Below are positions 25,000 through 32,742 of a DNA stretch of 58,401 nucleotides, piece by piece. Each line of letters begins with the position of its first letter. Within the stretch, counting starts at the first letter, position 1. This DNA is from Spirochaetota bacterium. Its GTDB lineage: Bacteria > Spirochaetota > UBA4802 > UBA5368. Under the pieces are notes generated by a model that saw only the letters and a program-made list of their open reading frames with translations, ran no database searches and was not told the origin of the DNA. Made by a program: the position numbers and the translations under genes. The DNA lies in the NCBI GenBank assembly GCA_035477215.1, contig DATIKU010000056.1:1-58401 (forward strand), in the 5' to 3' direction.

Positions 25000-25642
25000 T
25001 GCTTTCCCTTGCCAGCTTGAGCGTATTCCAGGCTCCGCGCTTGAGGTCGGGATTGTTTATAAGGGCTATCGGATGGTCGACCGCGAACCACGACACGGCG
25101 GTGTGCCGGTCCCTGACGCGCTTGAGCGGCCGCATGTCGCCCATTACAATGACTACGCGCGGAGCCAGGCACGCGATCTCCTGCTCGAGGATCGGCTCGC
25201 AGTTTCTGAACATTCCGCCCGGACTCATCGTTGGCTCGGCCGGATCGCACTTGATGAGGCTGGTGATGTAGCATTTCCGTATATCGATATCAATCGCCGC
25301 CATCATTTTCTTCATGAGATCGGTGGCTTCCTCGCGGTACTTTCTGCGCTCCATTCCACTCACCATCGACGGCGGATTGAGAATGATCATGACCCCGTTC
25401 TCCCCGTTTCCCGCCGGCTTTTTACGGTCGCGCACGTTGCCGCATTTGCCGCACGACGCCCCATCCGCCCGTCCCGGCCGCCCGGCGGTTGCGCCCTGCT
25501 CCGGCCGCTCCCCGGCCATGCCGGGAGACGAGACGAACTCCTTTAAAAAAGCGCGCTCTTCTTCTCCGCGGCAGATGGTGATCCGCCCGGTCCTTCGCCC
25601 GTCACGAAGGGCCTTTGCTATATCGGAGTAATCGGTATACAT
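24992..25642 (-). CDS. Divergent family-4-like uracil-DNA glycosylase-superfamily protein
   Basis: 216 residues from ATG 25642 with GGAAAGA close upstream. The four Fe-S cysteines of family 4/5 UDGs appear to be present: Cys64, Cys67 (CGKC), Cys132 (IKCDP) and Cys148 (NCEPILEQE). The C-terminal DHP loop with His190 (VDHPIALINNP) and the final KRGAWNTLK helix also match. Motif A, normally GEAPG, is replaced by ILNPPS, so the usual catalytic residue is absent. Residues 1-63 form an extra, Gly/Arg-rich N-terminal region. Uracil-DNA cleavage is therefore doubtful; DNA or nucleotide binding is possible. Confidence 0.7.
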   Translation of the reverse strand: MYTDYSDIAKALRDGRRTGRITICRGEEERAFLKEFVSSPGMAGERPEQGATAGRPGRADGASCGKCGNVRDRKKPAGNGENGVMIILNPPSMVSGMERRKYREEATDLMKKMMAAIDIDIRKCYITSLIKCDPAEPTMSPGGMFRNCEPILEQEIACLAPRVVIVMGDMRPLKRVRDRHTAVSWFAVDHPIALINNPDLKRGAWNTLKLARESID

Positions 25643-25730
25643 GTCTTTCCACGCGCGGGGACGACCGGCGCCGGGTCCATATGCGCGCCCCCGCGCGCCG
25701 CCTGTCAAGAGCAAAATGACGGGCGGCCCG

Positions 25731-27095
25731 TCAGGACCCCAGATTGTCCAGGTCGATGCCGAGTTGCTTGATCTTTCGGTGCAGATTCGTCCGCTCTATG
25801 CCAAGATCTTTCGCGGTCAGCGTCACGTTTTTATCGTTTGCGACGAGAGCGCGTATAATATGCGTGCGCTCGAAGTCCTCGCGCGCCGATTTCAGGGGTG
25901 AGATGTCCCCGGCGACGACCTGTTCCCTGCCCGGGCGGAGTTCCAGGTTCTTCCTGATGTCATCCTCGTCAATGATCTCCTTCTGGACCATGATCGAAAC
26001 GCGCTCGACAACGTTCTTCAGCTCCCGTATATTCCCGGGCCAGGAATGCTCGGCGAGAAAGCGCATCCCGCCTTCGGAGATTTCCTTGGTGCCCAGGCCG
26101 TGCTCTTTAAGGAAACGGTCGAAAAAATACCGGACCAGAAGGGGAATATCCTCCCGCCTTTCGGAAAGCGGCGGCACCCGTACGGGGATGACGTTCAGGC
26201 GGTAAAAGAGGTCCTCCCTGAAGCGCCCCTCCTCGATTGCCTTCTGCACGTCGATATTCGTGGCCGAGATGACGCGCACGTCCACCGTCAGGGTCTCGCT
26301 TCCGCCCACCCGCTCGAACTGCTGCTCCTGCAAGACACGCAGCACCTTCGCCTGCGCGCTCGCGCTCATGTCGCAGATCTCGTCGAGGAAGATGGTGCCG
26401 GAGTTCGCCAACTCGAACTTCCCCAGCCTGCGGCCCATCGCCCCGGTAAACGATCCCTTTTCATGGCCGAAGAGCTCGCTCTCGATGAGCTCGTCGGGGA
26501 TCGCGGCGCAGTTCACCTTTATGAAGGGTTTGTCCGAACGTTTCGATCCGCGGAAGATCGCCCGGGCTACCAGTTCCTTGCCGGTTCCGTTGTCCCCGGT
26601 TATCAAGACGCGCGCGTTTGTGGCCGCGGCGGTCTCGATGACGCGGCGTATCTCCCCCATTTGCGGGGATTCGCCGATCATTTCGTCTTCCAGCATTACC
26701 TCACGGCGAAGCTTGATGTTCTCCCTCCGCAGGCGGAGCTGTTCGAGCGCGTTGGCCAGGGTCGTCAGAACACGCTCCATGGAGGGGGGTTTTTCGAGGA
26801 AATCGAAGGCCCCCATCTTGGTGGATTTCACCGCGATATCGATCGAGCCGTGCCCCGAGATCATGATGACCGCGGCATCGGTATTCATCCGCTTGATCCG
26901 CCCCAGCACTTCGATCCCGTCTATGTCGGGCAGCCACACGTCGAGGAAGACAAGGTCGGCATCGTTTTTGTTCAGGAATTCGAGCGCCCCCTTCCCGTCC
27001 TTACTCGAATGGACTACATGCCCCTCGTCCTGGAGGATGCCCGTCATCGTCTTTATGATGTTGCTCTCGTCGTCAACTACCAGTATTGTCGCCAT
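25731..27095 (-). CDS. ntrX: Sigma-54-dependent response regulator NtrX-type
   Basis: 454 residues from ATG 27095, overlapping ntrY by 23 bases. Three domains: receiver at 1-120 with Asp8-Asp9 and phospho-acceptor Asp52 (LDVWLPD); AAA+ domain about 140-380 with GDNGTGKE Walker A, the sigma-54 contact loop GSFTGA, and FREDLFYRLNVIPV; and a Fis-type helix-turn-helix at the C-terminus (TAKDLGIERTNLHRKI). It would bind enhancer sites and open promoters held by sigma-54, which is encoded at the head of the same run. Paired kinase is NtrY, directly upstream. The AAA+ loop has Ser where GAFTGA has Ala. Confidence 0.95.
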   Translation of the reverse strand: MATILVVDDESNIIKTMTGILQDEGHVVHSSKDGKGALEFLNKNDADLVFLDVWLPDIDGIEVLGRIKRMNTDAAVIMISGHGSIDIAVKSTKMGAFDFLEKPPSMERVLTTLANALEQLRLRRENIKLRREVMLEDEMIGESPQMGEIRRVIETAAATNARVLITGDNGTGKELVARAIFRGSKRSDKPFIKVNCAAIPDELIESELFGHEKGSFTGAMGRRLGKFELANSGTIFLDEICDMSASAQAKVLRVLQEQQFERVGGSETLTVDVRVISATNIDVQKAIEEGRFREDLFYRLNVIPVRVPPLSERREDIPLLVRYFFDRFLKEHGLGTKEISEGGMRFLAEHSWPGNIRELKNVVERVSIMVQKEIIDEDDIRKNLELRPGREQVVAGDISPLKSAREDFERTHIIRALVANDKNVTLTAKDLGIERTNLHRKIKQLGIDLDNLGS

Positions 27096-28911
27096 CCGGT
27101 TCCGCACCCGCCACCTTAATTGGAAGTTCAATGGTGAACTCCGTTCCCTCGCCCGGCTTCGAACGGCAGGTGATACTGCCGCGATGCTCCAGAATGATCT
27201 TCTCGACGATGGTGAGCCCCAGGCCCGTTCCGTGCGGCTTTTTCGAAAAGGTGGGCTCGAATATTCTGTCGAGGTCCTCCTCATTAATGCCTAAGCCGTC
27301 GTCGCGCATCCGTATCAGGACCGCCCGGGAGTCCGCCTGAATCAGCAGCTCTGTTTTAATGAATATATTCCCCTGATCGCCAACCGCGTCGATCGAGTTC
27401 TGGATGATATTGGTGAGCGCCTGCCGCAGCAGCGACCTGTCCAGGGTGATCCTCGGCAGGCTCTGATCCAGTTCGAGGTGAAACGACACCCTTTCGTGCC
27501 CGTGAAATAAATTGACACAGCTCTCGATGATCGGGTTGAGGTCAACCGTCTCCGGTTTCATCTCGGGCAACCTGGCGAAGCGCGAGAATTCCCCGAGCAG
27601 CTCCATGAGTACGTTCACCTCCTCTATGATCGTGTCCGTTCCGGTCAGGATGATGCTCCCGATATCGGGATGCGATTCGCGGTAGCGCCGCTGGATTCGC
27701 TCGGCCGAGAGCCGTATCGGCGTCAGCGGGTTCTTGATCTCGTGCACCAGCTTGCGCGCCACGTCCCTCCACGCTTCGAGCTTCTGCGCATGAAACTGGG
27801 CCTTTCTGCTGGCCTCGAGCTGCCGTATCATCTTGTTGAACGAATCGAATAAAAGCGCCAGCTCGTCCGGCGAATCGCGCTCGAGGCGCACGGCGAAATC
27901 TCCCGCGGCCACTTTTCCCGCCGCTTCTTCGAGCTCCAGCACCGGCCTGGTAATGTTGGCCGAGAGGAGCAGGCTCACCACCACCGAGACGACGACGATG
28001 AGAAAAGCGATCAGCAGCATGAATATCCCCACCCCGGTCTGGAAATAGGGCTTCAGGTACTCCTTCTGCCGGTATGTTCCGAGCGACTCCTCGAAGAGCG
28101 CGCTTTGAATGAAAAGCTGCTTGGGCATCACCCTGAAAACCGCCACCAGGTAATCTCCGGGGAAGAAGGTGCCGAGCGCAATCGAGTCCTCTCCGATCGA
28201 TATGGCATAGACCGCCGTACCGCGCCGAGGTTTCACCACATCCAGAAATTTCGCGATTCCGTCGGCGTACGCCGCCCCCGGGAGAGGGTCGATCGCGACC
28301 GGAACCGTCGCTCCCGGGCGGAAAAAGGCCGCGCCGTAGCCCCGCGAGGCGAGGAGTGAAACCATCGTGTCCCTGCCGAACGGGGTCGCCGGCGACATGA
28401 TCCCCCTCCCAAGGGCGAAATCGAGCGAATCGAGCTCCCTCTCTACCCCCGCGTATTCTTCGGCGATGGAGGCCTTCGCCATTTCGACCGACTCCTCGAG
28501 GGCAAGAGCCGTCTTCTCGGCTATGAGCTCGCTTATGGTGTGGCCGATTATGTTGTTCGAAACGAGTATGATCGGAAGCGACGGCAGAATGGCGACGAAC
28601 ACGAAGGCGAGCGCGATCTTGAAACGTATGCTGAAAAAGGCCTCGGAGGGTCCCGACGAAAGCTTCCGCCGGAAGGAAATGATGATGAAATACACCGCGG
28701 CCACAACCGGGACCATCATCATCGAGTAGAAAAAAAAGCTCCGTGCCGCCTCTCCCTGGGTGTCGACCGACGGAAAAAGGCCGAGGACCAGGACGGCGGA
28801 GAACACGAAAATGCCGATCAGAAAGACGACATCGTGCGCGCGCAGTCTCTCGTAGATGATTTCCCGGATCTTCCTCAGATTCAGTGCGGCGGAAGATTGC
28901 ATTCGCTCCAT
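27073..28911 (-). CDS. ntrY: NtrY-type sensor histidine kinase
   Basis: 612 residues from ATG 28911. N-terminal membrane region with about four segments (29-47, 62-82, 97-125, 296-322) encloses a periplasmic sensing domain at roughly 126-295. A HAMP domain follows (ITRPVLELEEAAGKVAAGDF), then no clear PAS, then the H-box HEIKNPLTPIRLSAERIQRRY, the N-box NIIQNSIDAV, DDGLGI, FEPTFSKKPHGTGLGL. Such kinases phosphorylate NtrX, which is encoded next. DUF4390-like protein is encoded just upstream, as in proteobacterial ntrYX loci. NtrYX is linked to nitrogen, redox or envelope responses; the stimulus here is unknown. Confidence 0.94.
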   Translation of the reverse strand: MERMQSSAALNLRKIREIIYERLRAHDVVFLIGIFVFSAVLVLGLFPSVDTQGEAARSFFFYSMMMVPVVAAVYFIIISFRRKLSSGPSEAFFSIRFKIALAFVFVAILPSLPIILVSNNIIGHTISELIAEKTALALEESVEMAKASIAEEYAGVERELDSLDFALGRGIMSPATPFGRDTMVSLLASRGYGAAFFRPGATVPVAIDPLPGAAYADGIAKFLDVVKPRRGTAVYAISIGEDSIALGTFFPGDYLVAVFRVMPKQLFIQSALFEESLGTYRQKEYLKPYFQTGVGIFMLLIAFLIVVVSVVVSLLLSANITRPVLELEEAAGKVAAGDFAVRLERDSPDELALLFDSFNKMIRQLEASRKAQFHAQKLEAWRDVARKLVHEIKNPLTPIRLSAERIQRRYRESHPDIGSIILTGTDTIIEEVNVLMELLGEFSRFARLPEMKPETVDLNPIIESCVNLFHGHERVSFHLELDQSLPRITLDRSLLRQALTNIIQNSIDAVGDQGNIFIKTELLIQADSRAVLIRMRDDGLGINEEDLDRIFEPTFSKKPHGTGLGLTIVEKIILEHRGSITCRSKPGEGTEFTIELPIKVAGAEPDGDNTGS

Positions 28912-28933
28912 CGCTCCCCGCTTTCCGGCCGCG

Positions 28934-29491
28934 TCAGTAACCCACCGGCGGCCCGTTTACCCATCCCGTATCGAAATCCCAGAAGCCCACAAGGTATTTG
29001 AATATCAGATTCATCGGAAAATAGAGCTCGACCGATTTGAGCTCGGCCTTCGCGCGCATGGCGTAGGCCTCCTTTCCCATCAGCCCGAGGCCCCGGAGAT
29101 CATAGTCCCTCAGCGAGAAGAAATAATCGAGCATCGCGTTTTCACTCTGGAACACGGTGCTCTTTTTGCCTTCCATCACCTGGAACGCCTTCCCCCAGAA
29201 ATCGAACTTCACCTTTCGGGTTATGGTCCTGGAATACACGGTCTTGTCCCAGGCGAGTATTCCGCCGGTAACACGGCGTACCTGTATCTCGTAGATTATC
29301 TTTATTTCCATCCCGCGTTTCATGGCCTCTATGAGGTCATGCCGCTGATAGGAATACACCGACAGGTTCACCTGCGCCCCGTCGCCGACCATGTACACGG
29401 GCCCGAAATTCAGCTTGGCGGCGAAAAGCACCGCCGGAAAGAACGCGGCGAGGAACGCGGCGAGGCGCAGTATGTTCACCATTGTTTTCAT
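28934..29491 (-). CDS. DUF4390-like secreted protein upstream of ntrY
   Basis: 185 residues from ATG 29491, sharing TGATG with the stop of the preceding gene. A signal peptide (about 1-24) ends VLFAA. The mature part is a small beta-rich domain with alternating hydrophobic strands (MEIKIIYEIQVRR, DKTVYSRTITRKVKFDFW). Its length, export signal and position directly before ntrY match DUF4390 proteins, whose function is unknown. A periplasmic partner of NtrY is a reasonable guess based only on this conserved neighbourhood. Confidence 0.65.
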   Translation of the reverse strand: MKTMVNILRLAAFLAAFFPAVLFAAKLNFGPVYMVGDGAQVNLSVYSYQRHDLIEAMKRGMEIKIIYEIQVRRVTGGILAWDKTVYSRTITRKVKFDFWGKAFQVMEGKKSTVFQSENAMLDYFFSLRDYDLRGLGLMGKEAYAMRAKAELKSVELYFPMNLIFKYLVGFWDFDTGWVNGPPVGY

Positions 29492-30090
29492 CAAAACTGC
29501 AGGGATTTTATGACCGCGACGTTCACGCCGTCCTGTCTTATATCAAGGGAAAATCGCGCCCTGTTCTGGGCCTTCCAGTAGGGAAAATACACATCCCGGT
29601 TGTAGCGCTCCGCCGAGTATACCGCGTCCACGACACAGTACACCTTGAGGAACAGCACGGAGAAGACGTAACCGATGATAATTGTCTGGTCCCGCCGCTG
29701 CATGTCCTGCCATCGCGCCACTTCATTGTCCGAGGACGAATATTTGTCCGAGTAATAGAGCGCCCCGTAGATCAGGAGTCCCTTCTGCACAAGGTCAGCG
29801 AGCAGAAAGAGCGATCCCGCGCCGTAATCCTGTGTGTAGAACTGCCCGAGGCCGGGCCACACCCACGAAAGCACGCCCGCTATAAAGGGGTCCTTTCTGT
29901 CGGGCTCGTCGATGAAAAAACCGCCGTCCCCGAGCACGGCGGCGTTCTTATCCGCCGGCCCCGGGCGTTCCGCCGCATGCGACACGCCCGCGGATGCGAG
30001 GAGAAATACGAGAACGGCCGAGCATGCCGCCGTACATACACATTTACAGCCTTTTCCGTATTCCAATGGAAACCCCTTGCCCCCGTTCAT
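29491..30090 (-). CDS. Membrane protein, DUF5683-like paralog B
   Basis: 199 residues from ATG 30090. It has a signal or anchor segment at about 19-39, then the family phrase KDPFIAGVLSWVWPGLGQFYTQDYGAGSLFL. Two further hydrophobic segments follow. The SW-PGLGQFY motif also occurs in the neighbouring upstream protein (30044-30703), so the two genes arose by duplication; they differ elsewhere. This motif is common in DUF5683/TM2-like proteins of unknown role. It overlaps both neighbours, indicating one transcript with ntrYX. Confidence 0.7.
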   Translation of the reverse strand: MNGGKGFPLEYGKGCKCVCTAACSAVLVFLLASAGVSHAAERPGPADKNAAVLGDGGFFIDEPDRKDPFIAGVLSWVWPGLGQFYTQDYGAGSLFLLADLVQKGLLIYGALYYSDKYSSSDNEVARWQDMQRRDQTIIIGYVFSVLFLKVYCVVDAVYSAERYNRDVYFPYWKAQNRARFSLDIRQDGVNVAVIKSLQF

Positions 30091-30703
30091 AATCGAAATT
30101 AATTTCAGGATATTTTTCCCTCATCTGCTGCCTTCGCCTGTCAAGGCTCTGATTAAAATCGCGCGCCGACAATACCGCGTCAGATACGTTGTACAGGTGA
30201 AGCAATCCCGCGGCCGCCATCAGGCCGATGAACACGTTTCGCCTGGAGGTCTCCACCACGCCCAGATCGGTCCTCCTGGCGTCAACCTTCAGGCTCAGTC
30301 CCGACCCGCCTCCGGCCGAGAAATCGAAATTTAGAAAATAGAACAGCGCGCCGATAACGATTGAATACTCGGTGACGAGAAAAACCGTGCCCTTGACGTA
30401 CTCGGCCGAGTAAAACTGCCCCAGGCCCGGAACGTACCATGAGAGCATGCCGGCGAAGATCGGGTCCCGTTTCTTTAAGAAAAAGACATTATTGTAATCG
30501 ATCTCCTCGTAAAGTCCGCTCCTTTGCTGTGCGGCCTTTGCCGGAACCTTCGCCGGGGCCTTCGCCTGGGCGGCCGCAGCGCCCGCGGTCCCTCCGACAA
30601 GGAGCAGAGCCACCATAACGACCACCGCCGTCCTTCTCGACAGCGGGCGGCGGGCAAGTAATGGCATCGTCATGCGATATTTCAAAAGCGTTTCCTTTTC
30701 CAT
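30044..30703 (-). CDS. Membrane protein, DUF5683-like paralog A
   Basis: 219 residues from ATG 30703, four bases after the HPr gene stop; the longer frame overlapping the HPr gene is rejected. A basic N-terminus and hydrophobic segment (about 24-44) precede an Ala/Pro/Lys linker. The core repeats the motif of its neighbour: DPIFAGMLSWYVPGLGQFYSAEYVKGTVF. Two later hydrophobic segments and a C-terminal polar region end GIRKRL. The two paralogs overlap by 47 bases. Function unknown; their placement between HPr and the ntrY group suggests they are part of the same regulon. Confidence 0.7.
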   Translation of the reverse strand: MEKETLLKYRMTMPLLARRPLSRRTAVVVMVALLLVGGTAGAAAAQAKAPAKVPAKAAQQRSGLYEEIDYNNVFFLKKRDPIFAGMLSWYVPGLGQFYSAEYVKGTVFLVTEYSIVIGALFYFLNFDFSAGGGSGLSLKVDARRTDLGVVETSRRNVFIGLMAAAGLLHLYNVSDAVLSARDFNQSLDRRRQQMREKYPEINFDYERGQGVSIGIRKRL

Positions 30704-30707
30704 CGCC

Positions 30708-30971
30708 TTAATTTTTAAAATCGTTTTCGACAAGGGACGCGAGCTTCGCGACGGCGCTCTCCTCGTTCTCCCCCCGGGCGCGGATGATAAGCCGCGATCC
30801 CGAGGTGATGGCAAGCCCCAGCACCGACATTATGGATTTACCGTTCGCCTCCATGTTGTCTTTAATGAGAAAAACCTCGCATGGATATTTCATCGCCTCG
30901 CGCACAAACATCATGGCGGGGCGGGCATGAACGCCCGCATCGCTTCTCACCAGAACCTCGCGCTCAATCAT
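30708..30971 (-). CDS. HPr-family phosphocarrier protein
   Basis: 87 residues from ATG 30971. His15 in AGVHARPAM is the phospho-site used by PTS enzyme I, and Ser45 in GKSIMSVLGL is the regulatory site phosphorylated by HPr kinase, encoded directly upstream with an 8-base overlap. Length and fold match HPr. No enzyme I or sugar-specific EII is in the window. Because the run also encodes sigma-54 and the NtrX activator, this HPr may work as in the nitrogen PTS rather than in sugar uptake. Confidence 0.95.
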   Translation of the reverse strand: MIEREVLVRSDAGVHARPAMMFVREAMKYPCEVFLIKDNMEANGKSIMSVLGLAITSGSRLIIRARGENEESAVAKLASLVENDFKN

Positions 30972-31923
30972 CGGAACGTTCGCCCTCCATCCTCATCCAG
31001 TTTTGAATTCTGCCGTCGAGCTCGCGCGCCGAGAACACGCCCATCTTTTTAAGGCGCTGGTTCAACGCGGCGGTCTCGATAATGATCGGTATGTTCCTCC
31101 CGGGCCGCACCGGCACGGTTATGAACGGAACGTCCAGATCGAGTATCGTGTAGTGCTTTTCGTCTATGCCGAGGCGGTCGTATTCCCGACCCTCGGTCCA
31201 CTCCTCCAGGAGGACGACCATCTCGATGCGTTTGCGGTGACGGATCGACCGTATCCCGAAAATGTCCCGCACGTTGATGATGCCCAGCCCGCGTATCTCC
31301 ATATGGTGCCGTATGATCTCCGAGCCGCTCCCCATAATCAACGACTCGTCTATCTTCCTGACCTCGACCATGTCGTCGGCGACCAGCCGGTGGCCGCGCT
31401 CGATGAGCTCCAGGGCCGTTTCGCTCTTCCCCACCCCGCTCTTGCCCATCAGGAGAACGCCGACCCCGAACACGTCGACCAGCGTGCCGTGCATTATAAC
31501 CAGCGGCGAGAAAAATTCCTCCACAACGTGCGTAAGAAGGCTGATGAACCGCGTCGTGCGGTGCCTGGTCACGAAGGTCGGAACCTTGAAACGGTTGGCG
31601 AACCCGACGAACATCTCCTCGGGAAGTTCGTTATGGGTAAAGACACAGCATAAAACGTCGAAAGAAAAGAACTTTTCGAAAACCTCCGTCTTTTGTTCGA
31701 TCGAGAGCCTGCGCATGAAGGCGGTCTCGCCCAGCCCGAATATCTGTATCCGGTCGTAGGCGAAAAAATCGAAAAAACCCGCGAGGCCCAGCCCCGGACG
31801 GTTTATATCGCCGACTGTAATCTCTTTCCCCAGCCCATCCCTTCCCGCGACCAGCTCCATCTGCAAATCGATCTTGCTGTCGGCGTCGCGCAGGTCCCTG
31901 ACGTATATCTTTTTAGCGTGCAT
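30964..31923 (-). CDS. hprK: HPr kinase/phosphorylase
   Basis: 319 residues from ATG 31923. Motifs: catalytic-region His145 in MHGTLVDVFG, Walker A GKSGVGKS at 160-167, VADDMVEV, and the HPrK signature EIRGLGIINV. The N-terminal half (1-130) matches the HPrK regulatory domain. The enzyme phosphorylates the regulatory Ser of HPr with ATP or pyrophosphate and reverses this with phosphate. Its substrate gene is immediately downstream. Length matches family norms (about 310). Confidence 0.97.
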   Translation of the reverse strand: MHAKKIYVRDLRDADSKIDLQMELVAGRDGLGKEITVGDINRPGLGLAGFFDFFAYDRIQIFGLGETAFMRRLSIEQKTEVFEKFFSFDVLCCVFTHNELPEEMFVGFANRFKVPTFVTRHRTTRFISLLTHVVEEFFSPLVIMHGTLVDVFGVGVLLMGKSGVGKSETALELIERGHRLVADDMVEVRKIDESLIMGSGSEIIRHHMEIRGLGIINVRDIFGIRSIRHRKRIEMVVLLEEWTEGREYDRLGIDEKHYTILDLDVPFITVPVRPGRNIPIIIETAALNQRLKKMGVFSARELDGRIQNWMRMEGERSDD

Positions 31924-31938
31924 GTATCGGTCGTATCC

Positions 31939-32742
31939 TCAGAACGCGGGGACCATCACCTCGAATCTCCGGCCCTTTCTATACACTACGTTGAGCGATT
32001 TGGTTTCGACATTAAAAAACGGCAGGAACTCGCGGCCGTCGACCGAAAGTTTCTGCAGCGCGTCTGCGAGCGAAATCGCCTCGATGTTCGTGCAGCGGTC
32101 TTTCGGTTTGAACTTGACCTTCGGCCTGGCGGGTGATTCGCTCTGGATATCGAGATCACACTCGATGAAGCTTTTCGGGTCGAAACGCGCCTCCTGTATC
32201 TGCGCGAAGGGGACCTCCACCATTATATACCCATCACCGATCTTGTAAATAACCGCGTAATTCTTGCTAACATAATCGAGATCGCTTTTCACGTCGACGA
32301 CCCCCTTTTTGAAAAGAATGAACTCCCTGTTCTCGAGCTTCATTTCGAGGAAGGCCTCCACCTCGGTCTTCGGTTTGTTGCTCACCTGGTACAGGTGCAG
32401 ATCGATTCCCCGGTTTTCAAGGTCGATTTTTTCGACCATTTCGAAGGACACGGCCTTGTGGTCGCTCTGCCGGTCCTTGTACCTCGATATCTGCTTCTCC
32501 ATCTTGTCGATGATCAGGTCTATCGACGAATACATGTCCCCCGCCTTCTGGATGGCGTAGAACTGAACGCCGTCACCGTTCACCAGGATATCGACGACAT
32601 AGTCCAGCTTCTGCACATTCATGACGACGAGCACCTCGATAAGCTGGTTGAAGTACTTCTCGATTTTTTTAATCCGCTTCTCGGAGTATTCGCGCACATC
32701 CGAAGTCACTTCGAAATTTCTCCCGGTAATCGTTATGTTCAT
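31939..32742 (-). CDS. hpf: Long ribosome hibernation factor with central insertion
   Basis: 267 residues from ATG 32742, which overlaps the rpoN stop (ATGA). Residues 1-100 are the HPF/RaiA ribosome-binding domain (MNITITGRNFEVTSDVREY, KKIEKYF, DLIIDKMEKQI). The last 50 residues match the dimerising C-terminal domain of long HPF (EALQ-type helix, REFLPFFNVETKSLNVVYRKG). Typical long HPFs have about 180-190 residues; here roughly 80 residues lie between the domains, with strands like YAVIYKIGDGYIMVEV. Long HPF pairs 70S ribosomes into 100S dimers. The insertion is unusual (see findings). hpf next to rpoN is a widespread arrangement. Confidence 0.9.
   Translation of the reverse strand: MNITITGRNFEVTSDVREYSEKRIKKIEKYFNQLIEVLVVMNVQKLDYVVDILVNGDGVQFYAIQKAGDMYSSIDLIIDKMEKQISRYKDRQSDHKAVSFEMVEKIDLENRGIDLHLYQVSNKPKTEVEAFLEMKLENREFILFKKGVVDVKSDLDYVSKNYAVIYKIGDGYIMVEVPFAQIQEARFDPKSFIECDLDIQSESPARPKVKFKPKDRCTNIEAISLADALQKLSVDGREFLPFFNVETKSLNVVYRKGRRFEVMVPAF

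Noticed and set aside
26046-27119. Long plus-strand frame (357 codons) opposite ntrX
   Set aside because: Mirrors the codon pattern of ntrX; no family motifs and no start signal.
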